Below are positions 28,610 to 37,478 of a DNA stretch of 64,000 bases, piece by piece (the first letter of the stretch is position 1; the number at the start of each line of letters is the position of its first letter). The notes below the pieces were generated by a model. That model saw nothing but the letters and a program-made list of their open reading frames with translations, did not search any database and was not told where the DNA came from. The translations under genes were made by a program, and so were the position numbers. Source of the stretch: Chryseobacterium sp. GVT01B. Its GTDB lineage: Bacteria > Bacteroidota > Bacteroidia > Flavobacteriales > Weeksellaceae. The stretch is taken from positions 62,001 to 126,000 of the forward strand of contig NZ_JAHXYI010000007.1 in assembly GCF_019970045.1 (NCBI RefSeq), in the 5' to 3' direction.

Positions 28610-30400
28610 TTAATCTACGATAAATTTAGTAGAGAAATTATCTGTTTTCAGGATGTAAGTTCCTTTTACAGTACCTTTAAGGTTGATTTTATTTGAATGT
28701 TTGAAAGGATTAGCGATCGTTTCAATTAATTTTCCTGAAAGGTCATAGATATCAGCTTTTGAAATTTTGCTAAGGTTTTCTCCTTTTACAAATAATTCAT
28801 TGTTTCTTACCGGGTTAGGGTAGATCATGAATTCTGATTTGTCTTTTTGAGTTTCAGCAGTTCCTAATGTACCGAAACATGCCCAGCTAAGGTCATCCAG
28901 AGCAACTCTGTTGGAGGTCGAAGAATTTGTCAGCTTAATAACAACATTTCCACTTACGTTTATATTGTTAATGGTAGTTGTAGTGACAACATTACTGTAA
29001 GGAATAGTTCCTACATTAACATCGTTTACAAAAACATTGAAATATCCCGCGTTTCCGGAGAATTTTAACTGTGTTGTTAAAGTTAAATTCTGGATTCCAC
29101 TTGAAAGTGTTGAACTCGTTAAAGAACCATTTCTGATTGTGATCGCTTTATTGTTGATGGTCTGGTCAACTCTTGCGTCTGTAGCAGTCCATGAAATTCC
29201 GTTGTTTGTCCAGTTTGCTGTCAGATAAGTATTTGCTGCACCGGTGATCATTTCAAAATCTTCAGTACCACAGCTTCCGCCTCCTGCTGGAGTGTCAAGA
29301 GTAGTTGCTGTAGCGGTTGTACTTTGTGGAGAAGAGTTTCCGAAAGCATCTTTAGCAATTACATAGAAAGTATATTGAGTAAGTGGAGCTAATCCAGATA
29401 CAATAGTAGAGGTTGTTGTGCCGGAAACATTAGCTTTTAAAGTACCGTTAGCATAAACCTGATAAGAAGTTACTCCTACATTATCTGTAGCGGCAGTCCA
29501 GCTTACAGCGACAGAGTTTGAAGTAGGGTTGTTGGCAACAACATTGGTTGCTGCTGTAGGTGCCTGGTTATCGATTACCGGAGATCCCCAGATTTGAGCA
29601 ACATATTCAGGATGATCAATGAAAGGGTTTCTGTTTCCCTGGTAAGTATAAGAAGCATTGTTTCTTGCAATTTCTTCCGGAGATACAGGATCCATTATAT
29701 TCCATGCTAGGTATTGATTAAGCGCCCAAGGCTGTAGTCCAGGGAAAGCTGTGTTTCCAAGCATATCGCCGGTAGTGAAATTAGGCAGTTGGCCTTCGTA
29801 TCTCGTTACAAAATAAAAGAACATTCTGGCAATATCTCCTTTGAAAGCGTCAATGGGCTCAAATACAGTACCTGAGTATCCTGGTGATACAGATGTTCCT
29901 AATTTTGATCCGTTTTTAGAGATGAAAGAAGTAGCTCCAACAACTCCGAAAGGGTAGTTGGATCTCATTCCGTTTACTTTTCCATCAGTAGCACGAATAA
30001 AATGAATATCAGCTACCATAGGAGATGCACTGTTGAATAAACTCTGAGGAATTACGTGTTCTCTGTTGTAACAATCGCCTTCATTAGCATAACCATTAGA
30101 TCCACATTGATTGGTTCCCAGGATGAAATTATAGTCATCCGGTCCATTTGGATTTTCAGAATAAATATCCAGAATGGTTCCGTCGTTTTCATAAAAATAA
30201 TCACGGTCAGTAGTAGCATAGCCTGTCCATAAACCGCCATAGCCATGGTCGACATGTCCATTGCTGATAATGTTTTTAAGAGCTGTTTTAAGAGCAGCAC
30301 CTGTTAAGGTTGGCGATTGATTGTAATATCCTGCCGGAGCCTGTGCCAAAGCGCCTATAAATGTTACGCTTAAAAGAAAAAAAGATAAAAGTTGTTTCAT
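28610..30400 (-). CDS. Secreted endonuclease I with fibronectin III and T9SS sorting domains
   Basis: 596 residues. Signal peptide (MKQLLSFFLLSVTFIGALAQ), then an endonuclease I domain with the catalytic block NREHVIPQSLF and DIHFIRATDGKVNGMRSNYPFG (split at about residue 120-150). A fibronectin type III domain follows at about 275-368, then an unassigned beta-rich region, then the type A sorting domain (MIYPNPVRNNELFV ... GTYILKTDNFSTKFIVD). It should degrade nucleic acid outside the cell or at the surface, probably for nutrient scavenging (inference). Confidence 0.9.
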   Translation of the reverse strand: MKQLLSFFLLSVTFIGALAQAPAGYYNQSPTLTGAALKTALKNIISNGHVDHGYGGLWTGYATTDRDYFYENDGTILDIYSENPNGPDDYNFILGTNQCGSNGYANEGDCYNREHVIPQSLFNSASPMVADIHFIRATDGKVNGMRSNYPFGVVGATSFISKNGSKLGTSVSPGYSGTVFEPIDAFKGDIARMFFYFVTRYEGQLPNFTTGDMLGNTAFPGLQPWALNQYLAWNIMDPVSPEEIARNNASYTYQGNRNPFIDHPEYVAQIWGSPVIDNQAPTAATNVVANNPTSNSVAVSWTAATDNVGVTSYQVYANGTLKANVSGTTTSTIVSGLAPLTQYTFYVIAKDAFGNSSPQSTTATATTLDTPAGGGSCGTEDFEMITGAANTYLTANWTNNGISWTATDARVDQTINNKAITIRNGSLTSSTLSSGIQNLTLTTQLKFSGNAGYFNVFVNDVNVGTIPYSNVVTTTTINNINVSGNVVIKLTNSSTSNRVALDDLSWACFGTLGTAETQKDKSEFMIYPNPVRNNELFVKGENLSKISKADIYDLSGKLIETIANPFKHSNKINLKGTVKGTYILKTDNFSTKFIVD

Positions 30401-30480
30401 TTATTTAAAATTGGGGCGTAAAGGTACGAAAAAATGAAACCGAAGTATATTAACTTAATGTAATGTATAAACTTAGGATA

Positions 30481-31686
30481 TTACTTCTTAGTAATATATT
30501 CCTTGCTGATTTTTGAGAAAAACCATGAAATGGTGATTCCAAACAGAGAAGCTGTAAGCGCTACGATAAGATAATTTTTTCCTACAATTTTTACCGGGAA
30601 TGGCAGCACTTCATTGGCTCTGAAAAATTCTGTGTAAAGCTGGAAGTAGCAAAGTGCAGTTCCAAGAATCAATCCGGTAATTACCCCGGAAATAACAATA
30701 AGAAGGCCGGTGTAGAAATAGGTTAATCTCAAATGGCTTAAAGGAAAACCCAGTGAAATAAGTGATTTTGCCTGTTCCTTTTTATCAAGCTGAAGGATAA
30801 TGATCGCTCCTGCAAGATTAAAGGTGGTAATGAAGATAACCAGTGCAAAAATCAGGTAGATGAAAAGCTTTTCAGTATTGATCATTTTCCAGAAAGCGGC
30901 ATTTTCTTCTTCTTTAGTTTTAATCTCAATATTTTTCCCTAGAGAAGAAAGCAGGCTTTGTTTTACAGCATCTGCATTTTCTGGATTTTTTAGTTTAATA
31001 ACAATCTGATAAGCAGATTTTTTTGGAAGATTAAGTAATTCTTCCGTAAGCTCAATAGGAGAGATAATATAATTGTCCAGCTGATCTTTTCCAGGGAAAA
31101 CACCGGTTACCGATATATCTCTTTTATTATAAATGTCTTCTTCTTTATTGATAATCCCTGTTCCCGGTTTGGGCATAAAGACTGTCGCATAATGGTTGGA
31201 AGAATCTACAGGAATTGAAAGTCTGTTATCCAGACTGTTTTCCATCAATACTTCATTGGAATATTTGAAGCTTGGATACGTTCCGTAGAAAACATCTTTA
31301 TTGATAGGGTTTACTTTGATATAAGCAGAATCAACGCCTCTTAAATAGGCAATATCTCCTTTCCCGTTGAAGCTGATGTATACTTTTTCTTCAATAACAC
31401 GGGAGAAATTGTTGATTTCTTTATGACTGCTTAATACTTTATTGACGGTATCCAGATTTTTAATGGTTTTTCCGGAAATGCTTTTTACAGTAAGGTCTGC
31501 ATGAAGATTAGAAATAAGGTCTTTATTCAGGTCTTCAAGGCCTGAAAAAACAGAAATAATGACGAACATTGCAGCCACAGCAACCGTCATGGCACCCACA
31601 GACAGCCACGTAATAAACGTAACAGCAGTACTCCCTTTTTTAGCCAAAAGGTATCTGGATGCTATGTAAAATGCAATATTCTTCAA
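30481..31686 (-). CDS. FtsX-family ABC transporter permease (LolC/LolE-like)
   Basis: 401 residues with four hydrophobic helices: one near residues 22-45 and three in the C-terminal half, and a large periplasmic domain between. The N terminus IASRYLLAKKGSTAVTFITWLS is typical of LolC/E-like lipoprotein-releasing permeases. The start is a TTG at 31686; a stop codon lies two codons upstream and no better ATG is available. It begins 3 bp after rbfA and is likely co-transcribed with it. No ATPase gene adjoins. Confidence 0.87.
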   Translation of the reverse strand: MKNIAFYIASRYLLAKKGSTAVTFITWLSVGAMTVAVAAMFVIISVFSGLEDLNKDLISNLHADLTVKSISGKTIKNLDTVNKVLSSHKEINNFSRVIEEKVYISFNGKGDIAYLRGVDSAYIKVNPINKDVFYGTYPSFKYSNEVLMENSLDNRLSIPVDSSNHYATVFMPKPGTGIINKEEDIYNKRDISVTGVFPGKDQLDNYIISPIELTEELLNLPKKSAYQIVIKLKNPENADAVKQSLLSSLGKNIEIKTKEEENAAFWKMINTEKLFIYLIFALVIFITTFNLAGAIIILQLDKKEQAKSLISLGFPLSHLRLTYFYTGLLIVISGVITGLILGTALCYFQLYTEFFRANEVLPFPVKIVGKNYLIVALTASLFGITISWFFSKISKEYITKK

Positions 31687-31689
31687 GAT

Positions 31690-32049
31690 TTATAAAACAG
31701 GATTGTCGCCTTCGCCTCTTAATTCTCTTTCCAGTTTTTCAACATCATCCAGAGCGGTGTCAAGGTAGAAGTTAAGCTGTGGAATGATACGTACCTGTTT
31801 TGACATTTTTTGTCCGATGAAGTTTCTGTATTGAGGTTTGTTTTCTTCAATCTCCTTCATCACAGCGGTACGGAATTCCTGTGGGAAAATGCTTAAATAA
31901 ATCTTAGCAATTCCTAAGTCAGCAGTTACTTTTACATCTGAAACAGATACTAAAATACTCTGTTTGCTTTCTGCAGCCTGTTTGCGGAAAAGCTCTGCGA
32001 AGTCTTCCTGAATAATCTGTGCTACTTTTCTTTGTCTGTTACTTTCCAT
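31690..32049 (-). CDS. rbfA: Ribosome-binding factor A
   Basis: 119 residues, KH-type fold. Begins MESNRQRKVAQIIQEDFAELF and contains VSVSDVKVTADLGIAKIYLS with the C-terminal LNFYLDTALDDVEKLERE. Assists 30S maturation and 16S 5' processing. A TAAATTTG -7 box sits just upstream (32058-32065). Confidence 0.93.
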   Translation of the reverse strand: MESNRQRKVAQIIQEDFAELFRKQAAESKQSILVSVSDVKVTADLGIAKIYLSIFPQEFRTAVMKEIEENKPQYRNFIGQKMSKQVRIIPQLNFYLDTALDDVEKLERELRGEGDNPVL

Positions 32050-32057
32050 AATTTCTG

Positions 32058-32065
32058 CAAATTTA
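32058..32065 (-). promoter_or_regulatory. -7 box upstream of rbfA
   Basis: Minus strand TAAATTTG, an exact TAnnTTTG match 9 bp before the rbfA start. Close to the ATG, so the leader would be very short. Confidence 0.4.
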
Positions 32066-32142
32066 GTACTTTTGTTTGAATTGATACTTTGAAATTCAAC
32101 AGGAGTATCAAATTTACGATTTAATTATATTTATTAGTATTT

Positions 32143-32541
32143 ATGAAGCTAGAACATATTGGTATTGCCATAAAGTCTTTAGGAGTTTCTGACGAGCTTT
32201 TTGCCAGATTATTGGGAAAAGAATCCTATAAAAAAGAATCAGTAGAAAGGGAAGGGGTTGTAACTTCTTTCTATGAAACGGGAGAAAGTAAAATTGAGCT
32301 GCTGGAAGCAAGTAATCCTGACAGTCCGATCTCAAAATTCATCGATAAAAAGGGTGAAGGCATCCATCATCTGGCATTTGGCGTTGAAAATATTATGGAA
32401 GAAGTGAAAAGACTGAAAAAAGAAGGATTTCAGTTTATCTCCGAAGAACCGAAAGAAGGTGCTGATAATAAATTAGTTGTATTCCTTCATCCGAAGTCTA
32501 CAAACGGCGTGCTGGTAGAACTTTGCCAAGAAAAGCAATAA
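32143..32541 (+). CDS. mce: Methylmalonyl-CoA epimerase
   Basis: 132 residues, VOC fold. MKLEHIGIAIKSLG, IHHLAFGVENI and the terminal NGVLVELCQ carry the expected metal ligands (His, His, Glu). Interconverts methylmalonyl-CoA epimers in propionate metabolism. Divergent from rbfA. Confidence 0.92.
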   Translation: MKLEHIGIAIKSLGVSDELFARLLGKESYKKESVEREGVVTSFYETGESKIELLEASNPDSPISKFIDKKGEGIHHLAFGVENIMEEVKRLKKEGFQFISEEPKEGADNKLVVFLHPKSTNGVLVELCQEKQ

Positions 32542-32546
32542 AAAAT

Positions 32547-32576
32547 TTTGTAGTGAAAGAAATTTTACTATTTTTG
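32547..32576 (+). promoter_or_regulatory. Promoter of the tRNA gene
   Basis: TTTG at 32547-32550 and TATTTTTG at 32569-32576, with an 18-bp spacer: a good Bacteroidota -33/-7 pair. The tRNA starts 28 bp downstream. Confidence 0.65.
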
Positions 32577-32603
32577 CAAACACAAAATTTAACCAAGTTT
32601 TGA

Positions 32604-32677
32604 GGTCCTATAGCTCAGTTGGTTAGAGCACCTGACTCATAATCAGGTGGTCCCTGGTTCGAGCCCAGGTGGGACCA
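32604..32677 (+). tRNA. tRNA with CAU anticodon (Met or Ile2)
   Basis: 74 nt. Acceptor GGTCCTA/TGGGACC, D arm GCTC...GAGC, anticodon arm CCTGA CTCATAA TCAGG with CAU at 32638-32640, T arm CCTGG TTCGAGC CCAGG, discriminator A, no encoded CCA. CAU could be elongator Met or a lysidine-modified Ile2; I cannot decide by eye. Its 3' end from the T loop on is the attachment site of the element that follows, which rebuilds the tRNA end exactly. Confidence 0.93.
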
Positions 32678-32678
32678 C
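32658..32678 (+). repeat. attL: 21-bp direct repeat overlapping the tRNA 3' end
   Basis: Begins TTCGAGCCCAGG and ends GACCAC, identical to 43906-43926. It covers the T loop, the 3' T stem and acceptor strand of the tRNA, a classic integrase target. Confidence 0.9.
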
Positions 32679-32711
32679 GGTTTTGAAGATAGACAATTCT
32701 TCGAAAATTTT

Positions 32712-32738
32712 AAAAACCCCTAAAATAGGGGTTTTTTT
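32712..32738 (+). terminator. Strong terminator inside the left end of the island
   Basis: 11-bp stem AAAAACCCCTA / TAGGGGTTTTT with an AAA loop, followed by T. It now ends the tRNA transcript and would isolate the integrase from it. Confidence 0.85.
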
Positions 32739-33037
32739 ATGTTTTTATAGTTGCTATTTATAGACAAAAATAGTCATCGTTCCCAAAATAACTTTCCCCT
32801 CTTGTTTCCCCCGTAGATTAAACAGCAGTTTTTCGAAAAAAACCTTTATTACCTAATTCTGGTACGATATGACCTAAGGTAAATTTAGAATGAGAAATTA
32901 ATAGTATAATATAAAATATTGGTTATCAGTTATTTGTATTTTTATATTTAAAATATTATACCTAAATTAGCTGATTTTTTCCTCTTCAAATTCTCTACTA
33001 TAGTTATTGAGAATATAAACAAACAAATATTTTCGTT
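32739..33037. other. AT-rich leader of the integrase with a paired TTTCCCC motif
   Basis: No ORF seen. It holds the sequence TTTCCCCTNNNNTTTCCCC at 32793-32811, which recurs with the same spacing near the right end. The rest is AT-rich and probably contains the integrase promoter, which I cannot place. Confidence 0.5.
32793..32811 (+). repeat. Paired TTTCCCC motif, left copy (candidate integrase arm sites)
   Basis: Two TTTCCCC heptamers 12 bp apart start to start, preceded by AAAATAA. The same pair with the same phasing is at 43832-43850. Confidence 0.5.
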
Positions 33038-34195
33038 ATGAATAACTATTCAATTAAAATTGTCAGAAGAACTGATAAACAAAATGCTAAAGGAGAAAAT
33101 CCACTGATTTTACAAATCATCATTAATTCTCGTTCAAAGAAGATAGGTTTAAAAGAATCTATTGATCCTAAGTTTTGGGATGATAAAAACTCCAAAGCTA
33201 TTGGTAAAGGATTTAAAAGTTTAAATGTTAAGTTGAATAAAATAAAATCAGACTTAGAAGCGCATTGTAGCTTAAAAGAAGCTGGAGGAGTATCTATTAC
33301 GTTTGATTTAATTGATCGGTATTTCAAAGGAAAAAGTGACAATGATTTCTATCAACTTTTTGATGAAATTGTTGAAGCTAAAGGGCTTAAAGAAGCTACG
33401 GCTTATAAGTATTTGTTGTTAAGAAAAAGACTTAAAAGTTATAAGTCGAATATTTATACTTCAGATATTGACTATAATTTTGTGAAAGGCTTTGACTCAT
33501 ATTTGAAAAAGTTGGAACTGAAAGAAGGTGGTGCTGTTTACAATATGCACAAATGTCTGAAATCTATTATTAATCAAATCTACTTAATGCAGAAAATTAG
33601 TTTTTCTCCGTATAATAACTTTAAGTTTAAAGGTCCAAAAGTGAATGATGAGTTTTTACACGAGGAAGAGGTGGTACGTTTAAGAAATCTAGAATTGGAT
33701 GAAGAACAAATTAAAAAGTATAAATTAACAAAAGATATGTTTCTATTCTCTTGTTATACTGGATTGAGATTTAGTGATTGTGATCAATTATTAGTTAAAA
33801 ATGTTGATTTAAATAATTCGGTAATTTCAATCGTTCAAAAGAAAACGGATGATATTTTAAAAATTCCTTTTAGCGCACAAGCTAAAAAGGTCTTATGTAA
33901 ATATATAATCGGTAAAAAGAAAGATGAGAAGATTTTCCCCAGTATTACTAATCAGACTGTTAATAATAAATTAAAGGATTTGGCTGATTTAGCTAAGATT
34001 AATAAAAGAGTTCATTTTCATCTCGCTAGACATACGTTTGGGAGTAGCTTAGTGAATTCGTACAATATTCCTTTACCTTTAGTTAGTAAATTATTAGGTC
34101 ATAAAAATATTTCAAACACTTTAATTTATACGAATTCTAACTTTTCCATACTTAGAGATGCTATGAAAAACTTTAGTTACGGTAAAAAATCGTAA
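33038..34195 (+). CDS. Tyrosine-type site-specific integrase
   Basis: 385 residues. N-terminal arm-binding region (KIVRRTDKQNAKGENPL), a core-binding helical domain and the catalytic domain with Arg in YTGLRFSD, the HxxR box HLARHTFG, LLGHKNISNT and the nucleophile Tyr in LIYTN. Belongs to the Bacteroidota mobile-element integrase group. Located 360 bp from attL, so it very likely catalyses integration and excision of this island. Confidence 0.95.
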   Translation: MNNYSIKIVRRTDKQNAKGENPLILQIIINSRSKKIGLKESIDPKFWDDKNSKAIGKGFKSLNVKLNKIKSDLEAHCSLKEAGGVSITFDLIDRYFKGKSDNDFYQLFDEIVEAKGLKEATAYKYLLLRKRLKSYKSNIYTSDIDYNFVKGFDSYLKKLELKEGGAVYNMHKCLKSIINQIYLMQKISFSPYNNFKFKGPKVNDEFLHEEEVVRLRNLELDEEQIKKYKLTKDMFLFSCYTGLRFSDCDQLLVKNVDLNNSVISIVQKKTDDILKIPFSAQAKKVLCKYIIGKKKDEKIFPSITNQTVNNKLKDLADLAKINKRVHFHLARHTFGSSLVNSYNIPLPLVSKLLGHKNISNTLIYTNSNFSILRDAMKNFSYGKKS

Positions 34196-34229
34196 TTTCG
34201 TAGAAGATAAAAATATAATTAATATAAAA

Positions 34230-34368
34230 GCGTAAGCTATCGTATTGGTACAAGAAAACCGCTAAACTTCTTAGATAACCAAATTCGATAGGCTTACGCC
34301 CGTGTCATCTATTGGCGTGGGCGATAAGTCATATCTGGTTATCGGGTTCTTAGCGGTACCTCTTGTAC
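34230..34368 (+). other. Highly folded 140-nt region between integrase and TM2 genes
   Basis: Nested inverted repeats: GTACAAG (34248-34254) with CTTGTAC (34362-34368); ACCGCTAA (34258-34265) with TTAGCGGT (34350-34357); GATAACCA (34274-34281) with TGGTTATC (34336-34343); CTTACGCCC (34293-34301) with GGGCGATAAG (34319-34328, one bulged A). A competing pair, 34230-34242 with 34286-34299, crosses them and could form a pseudoknot or switch. Could be a structured RNA, or a DNA site such as an origin or recombination site. No ORF. Confidence 0.6.
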
Positions 34369-34441
34369 GGATTGGCTTAAAGTTCCACGCTTTTTCTATG
34401 GATTAAATTGCCGTTTTGGAACTGAATGGTTACTAATAATC

Positions 34442-35401
34442 ATGGGAAACTTTTCTTATCTGATTCAGAAAAAATTTCGAGAGCTGAACTCAGAACAACA
34501 ACGAATCTTCATTAGCGAATTTGAAAGACAAAAGAAATCTGTAGGGATATCTTACTTACTCTGGTTTCTTTTAGGGTGGCACTATGCCTATCTTAAAAAA
34601 TGGGGTTGGCTGATATTATATATCCTTACAGCAGGAGGTTTTTTTATTGGGGCAATTATTGATCTCTTTAGAATTCCTAAAATGGTTGAACAATATAATA
34701 ATGATCTTGCTTTAGAGATATTACGGGATATTTCAATCATGTTTCCTGATGAAGGTCGTGATTCAGAGGTTAAAGATGTTAATAAAAAGGCTGTAAATGA
34801 TCTTTACATCACTCAAAAAACGCAATCAGGAGAAAGTTATTCATTTTATATAATCGTTGGTATAATCATCCTGTTTAGTGTTTCTGCTTTCTTCTTAAAG
34901 CCCAATAATACAGAGATGAAAAATAAGATTGTTGATGATATTATGGCTTATCAGCCTCAACTTTTCAAAAATATAAAAGATTTTTTTGCTGGTGAGAAGC
35001 TCCGTGAAAGGCAATCCCAGAGCTTTATAACTTTATTTCTATCAGAGAATGGTTATGAAAATAGTAAGGTATATGATGAAGACCTTGTTTTGCTAAGGAA
35101 ATTAGTCTATAAAGATGAAAATGATAAACAAAATCTGATAACTGCTTATGGCTTCTTGGGTTTTACAAAGATTATATATGAGGATGAAAATCTGAAAGAC
35201 AGAAAATTTGGAAGTTATAAAAATAAGCGGAAAACAAAACCTTATGAATATAGTGTAATAGAATCGACGAATAAATATCAAAAATTTGAAAGAACTGATT
35301 CTAAAGAAAGCCAAGCGCAATCTGAAATGAGAGAAAAAAGTAAAGTATTCCAGAATTCTGAAGTTGAATATCAGCAAGGAGATTCAATCAAAATCAATTA
35401 A
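34442..35401 (+). CDS. TM2-domain membrane protein
   Basis: 319 residues. A TM2 module at about residues 32-80 (SYLLWFLLGWHYAYLKKWGW followed by a glycine-rich second helix and DLFRIPKMV). A third membrane helix is at about 135-155 (SFYIIVGIIILFSVSAFFL). The remaining C-terminal half is charged and unrecognised, and ends in a polar Ser/Gln/Glu tail. Starts 18 bp after a small hairpin (34381-34423). Followed 2 bp later by the secreted-protein gene, so probably one operon. Function unknown. Confidence 0.72.
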   Translation: MGNFSYLIQKKFRELNSEQQRIFISEFERQKKSVGISYLLWFLLGWHYAYLKKWGWLILYILTAGGFFIGAIIDLFRIPKMVEQYNNDLALEILRDISIMFPDEGRDSEVKDVNKKAVNDLYITQKTQSGESYSFYIIVGIIILFSVSAFFLKPNNTEMKNKIVDDIMAYQPQLFKNIKDFFAGEKLRERQSQSFITLFLSENGYENSKVYDEDLVLLRKLVYKDENDKQNLITAYGFLGFTKIIYEDENLKDRKFGSYKNKRKTKPYEYSVIESTNKYQKFERTDSKESQAQSEMREKSKVFQNSEVEYQQGDSIKIN

Positions 35402-35403
35402 TC

Positions 35404-36018
35404 ATGAAAAACTTAATCGTACTTATCAATCTCTGCATTTTCTCAGTTTTTTACTCCCAGGATTCTTATGAAAACGAGCTTAGGCAGACTAAGTTGTTTG
35501 TAAAAGGGGTTTTGAAAAATCAACCGTCAAAAGTTACTGAATACGTTAAGCTGACTGACGGTAGAATAAAACAAAGTAAAACCGATAATCCGCTTGAAGA
35601 ATTTGAATTTCAATGGGATATGTTTTATAAAATCATTAGAAAAAATAATAAAATTGTCTATATCAGTAAATCTGATGATTTATGGGGGCATATTGGAGAT
35701 AGCAAAACATCTTATGACTATTACTTCAATGAAGAAGGAATTTTGGTTGGAGCTGAAAAAAGTTTAGATTTTTTTTTGTTAGATACAACGTGTGCTAACC
35801 AAGTCAAATATTATGCTTCCTATATGAATGTAAAAGCTGAAAAACTGGAAAAAGCCGAAATATATAAAGATGATAATGGAAATGTTATTGATTTTACTTC
35901 CAGAAAATGCAAAAATAGCAAGGCGTATATTCAGAGTATTACCAATAGTTTAGATAAGATCACCTTCAGAAATTTGGAAGGCTTTATGAAGGCTGAGAAA
36001 ATCAAATATTACAAATAA
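35404..36018 (+). CDS. Hypothetical secreted protein
   Basis: 204 residues with a signal peptide (MKNLIVLINLCIFSVFYSQ). The mature part has two Cys (TTCANQ and SRKCKNS) that could form a disulfide. No family recognised. Begins 2 bp after the TM2 gene stop, so the pair is probably co-expressed. Confidence 0.65.
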   Translation: MKNLIVLINLCIFSVFYSQDSYENELRQTKLFVKGVLKNQPSKVTEYVKLTDGRIKQSKTDNPLEEFEFQWDMFYKIIRKNNKIVYISKSDDLWGHIGDSKTSYDYYFNEEGILVGAEKSLDFFLLDTTCANQVKYYASYMNVKAEKLEKAEIYKDDNGNVIDFTSRKCKNSKAYIQSITNSLDKITFRNLEGFMKAEKIKYYK

Positions 36019-36170
36019 GATTTGGAAGGAAAAATAAAACAAGAGGAAAGCAAGTAAAAGCATGATATGTTTTACTGCAATACCGAGTAAAATAGAAGTG
36101 AAAATAGAAGTCAGAATACAAGAAGAAGCAAGTAAGGGTTTTCTGAAGAGTTTCTATGAAGTCTAAAGGA

Positions 36171-36208
36171 AAAAGCCCCGATTCTAAAGGGAAAGCGGGC
36201 TTTTAAAT
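36171..36208. terminator. Bidirectional terminator between secreted-protein gene and the WYL-like gene
   Basis: AAAAGCCC (36171-36178) pairs with GGGCTTTT (36197-36204); loop about 18 nt. A/T runs on both sides suit the two convergent transcripts. Confidence 0.65.
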
Positions 36209-36261
36209 TTGTATGAGATTGAGTAATACAAGAGAGAAGTTTTAAAAATGTACTAGTGTCA

Positions 36262-37440
36262 TTATTTTTTAATTAAATTTTCAAAATCATTTTTGAGAGT
36301 TAATCTTTCCCCTACATTTTTAAGCTTAAAATGTCTAATATGTCCATTTCTTAAAAAACAGTTTGCTATAATAAATATTTCCTTTTCGCCATCTTCTGTT
36401 TCAAATTCAGTCTTTTCACAATTTGTTATAATTCTAGTCGTGAATCGACCTTTTTTATCAGTATAGTTAATCTTGTAAAATTTATTCCCTTCCCATTTTA
36501 ACTTATTAATATTGTTGTAAGAACGGGAAGAATAGTCAGGATATTTTTCCTCAATTAAGTCTTCAAATTTTAAATTTATTTTTTCTATATCTACTTTTTC
36601 TAAAAAAGACGATTCGTTTTTATTTGAGAGCAAATCTCTATATAGAATTTTTACACGATGATTTAGCATGATGATATCTTTAATTTCTACTAAAGAAAAA
36701 TTAAACATATCTTTCTTATCTGGTTCCATTTGGATTTCCCTCGGGATTTTAAATAAATTTTCCTCCTTTATGCCAGCTTTTACAATTTCAATTTTATCGA
36801 AATCTATCGAAACTTTTTCAACAATTTTATATGGAATAAGTTCTTCTGAAAAGGTTTGTTTAGTAGGATTAAACCATTTACACTTCAATAAATATTTGCT
36901 TGAGTCTTTTTTAATTTCTCCATCGTCTGAATTTCTCCGATCCTTTAAAAATTTGTCGTTTTCAATGACATCTATCACAGTCATCACAGGTGGCAGAAAG
37001 TCTAAATATGATTCTGTTCTAAACTTTTCATCATCTTTATCTTTTGACCAACTTATTTTCTTTTTTCCTAATTCTGCATCAGCAGAAAGTAAAACGACAA
37101 GATTATCTTTGAAATTAGTCTTTAATGAGGAGTAGTTTTCTGTAGAATTATCTTTTTTTACATCAGATCCTTCAACCCTTTTAATCTCAATTATTTCATT
37201 AGTTTTGAACCAATGTTTTTCATAACAAGAATTTTTTGTATTATAAAATGTGCATAAAACTTGACCAGGTAAATTCTCTTTTTCTTCAGAATCAGGATTG
37301 TACTTTTTTTGATTTAGAATTTCGGTGACTACCATTATAGGTGGTGTCATCAGTGCATTAGCTCCAATTTTACTATTCAAACTTAAAATAAAAGGATGGT
37401 TTTTTAATGATACTAAATTGCCAATTTGGTACGAGTTCAT
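36262..37440 (-). CDS. Tandem YodC/DUF2158-like repeat protein with a WYL-like C terminus
   Basis: 392 residues, no signal. Two similar modules: 7-87 (GNLVSLKNH, MTPPIMVVTEI, VLCTFYN, HWFKTNEI) and 112-209 (DNLVVLLSA, LPPVMTVIDVI, LLKCKWFN, ELIPYKIV), both resembling the small YodC/DUF2158 fold. The end, about 321-381 (KINYTDKKGRFTTRIIT, IIANCFLRNGHIRHFKLKNV), resembles a WYL sensor domain. No HTH visible. It is divergent from the ncRNA/reverse transcriptase unit, with only about 40 bp to the RNA start, so a regulatory or partner role is possible (inference). Confidence 0.55.
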   Translation of the reverse strand: MNSYQIGNLVSLKNHPFILSLNSKIGANALMTPPIMVVTEILNQKKYNPDSEEKENLPGQVLCTFYNTKNSCYEKHWFKTNEIIEIKRVEGSDVKKDNSTENYSSLKTNFKDNLVVLLSADAELGKKKISWSKDKDDEKFRTESYLDFLPPVMTVIDVIENDKFLKDRRNSDDGEIKKDSSKYLLKCKWFNPTKQTFSEELIPYKIVEKVSIDFDKIEIVKAGIKEENLFKIPREIQMEPDKKDMFNFSLVEIKDIIMLNHRVKILYRDLLSNKNESSFLEKVDIEKINLKFEDLIEEKYPDYSSRSYNNINKLKWEGNKFYKINYTDKKGRFTTRIITNCEKTEFETEDGEKEIFIIANCFLRNGHIRHFKLKNVGERLTLKNDFENLIKK

Positions 37441-37467
37441 AATTATAGTTAATAGTTTTAATTTTCC

Positions 37468-37475
37468 TATATTTG
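37468..37475 (+). promoter_or_regulatory. -7 box of the ncRNA/reverse transcriptase unit
   Basis: TATATTTG, exact TAnnTTTG. Transcription would start about 5-8 nt downstream, exactly where the closing stem of the ncRNA begins. No clear -33 element. Confidence 0.55.
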
Positions 37476-37478
37476 ATC

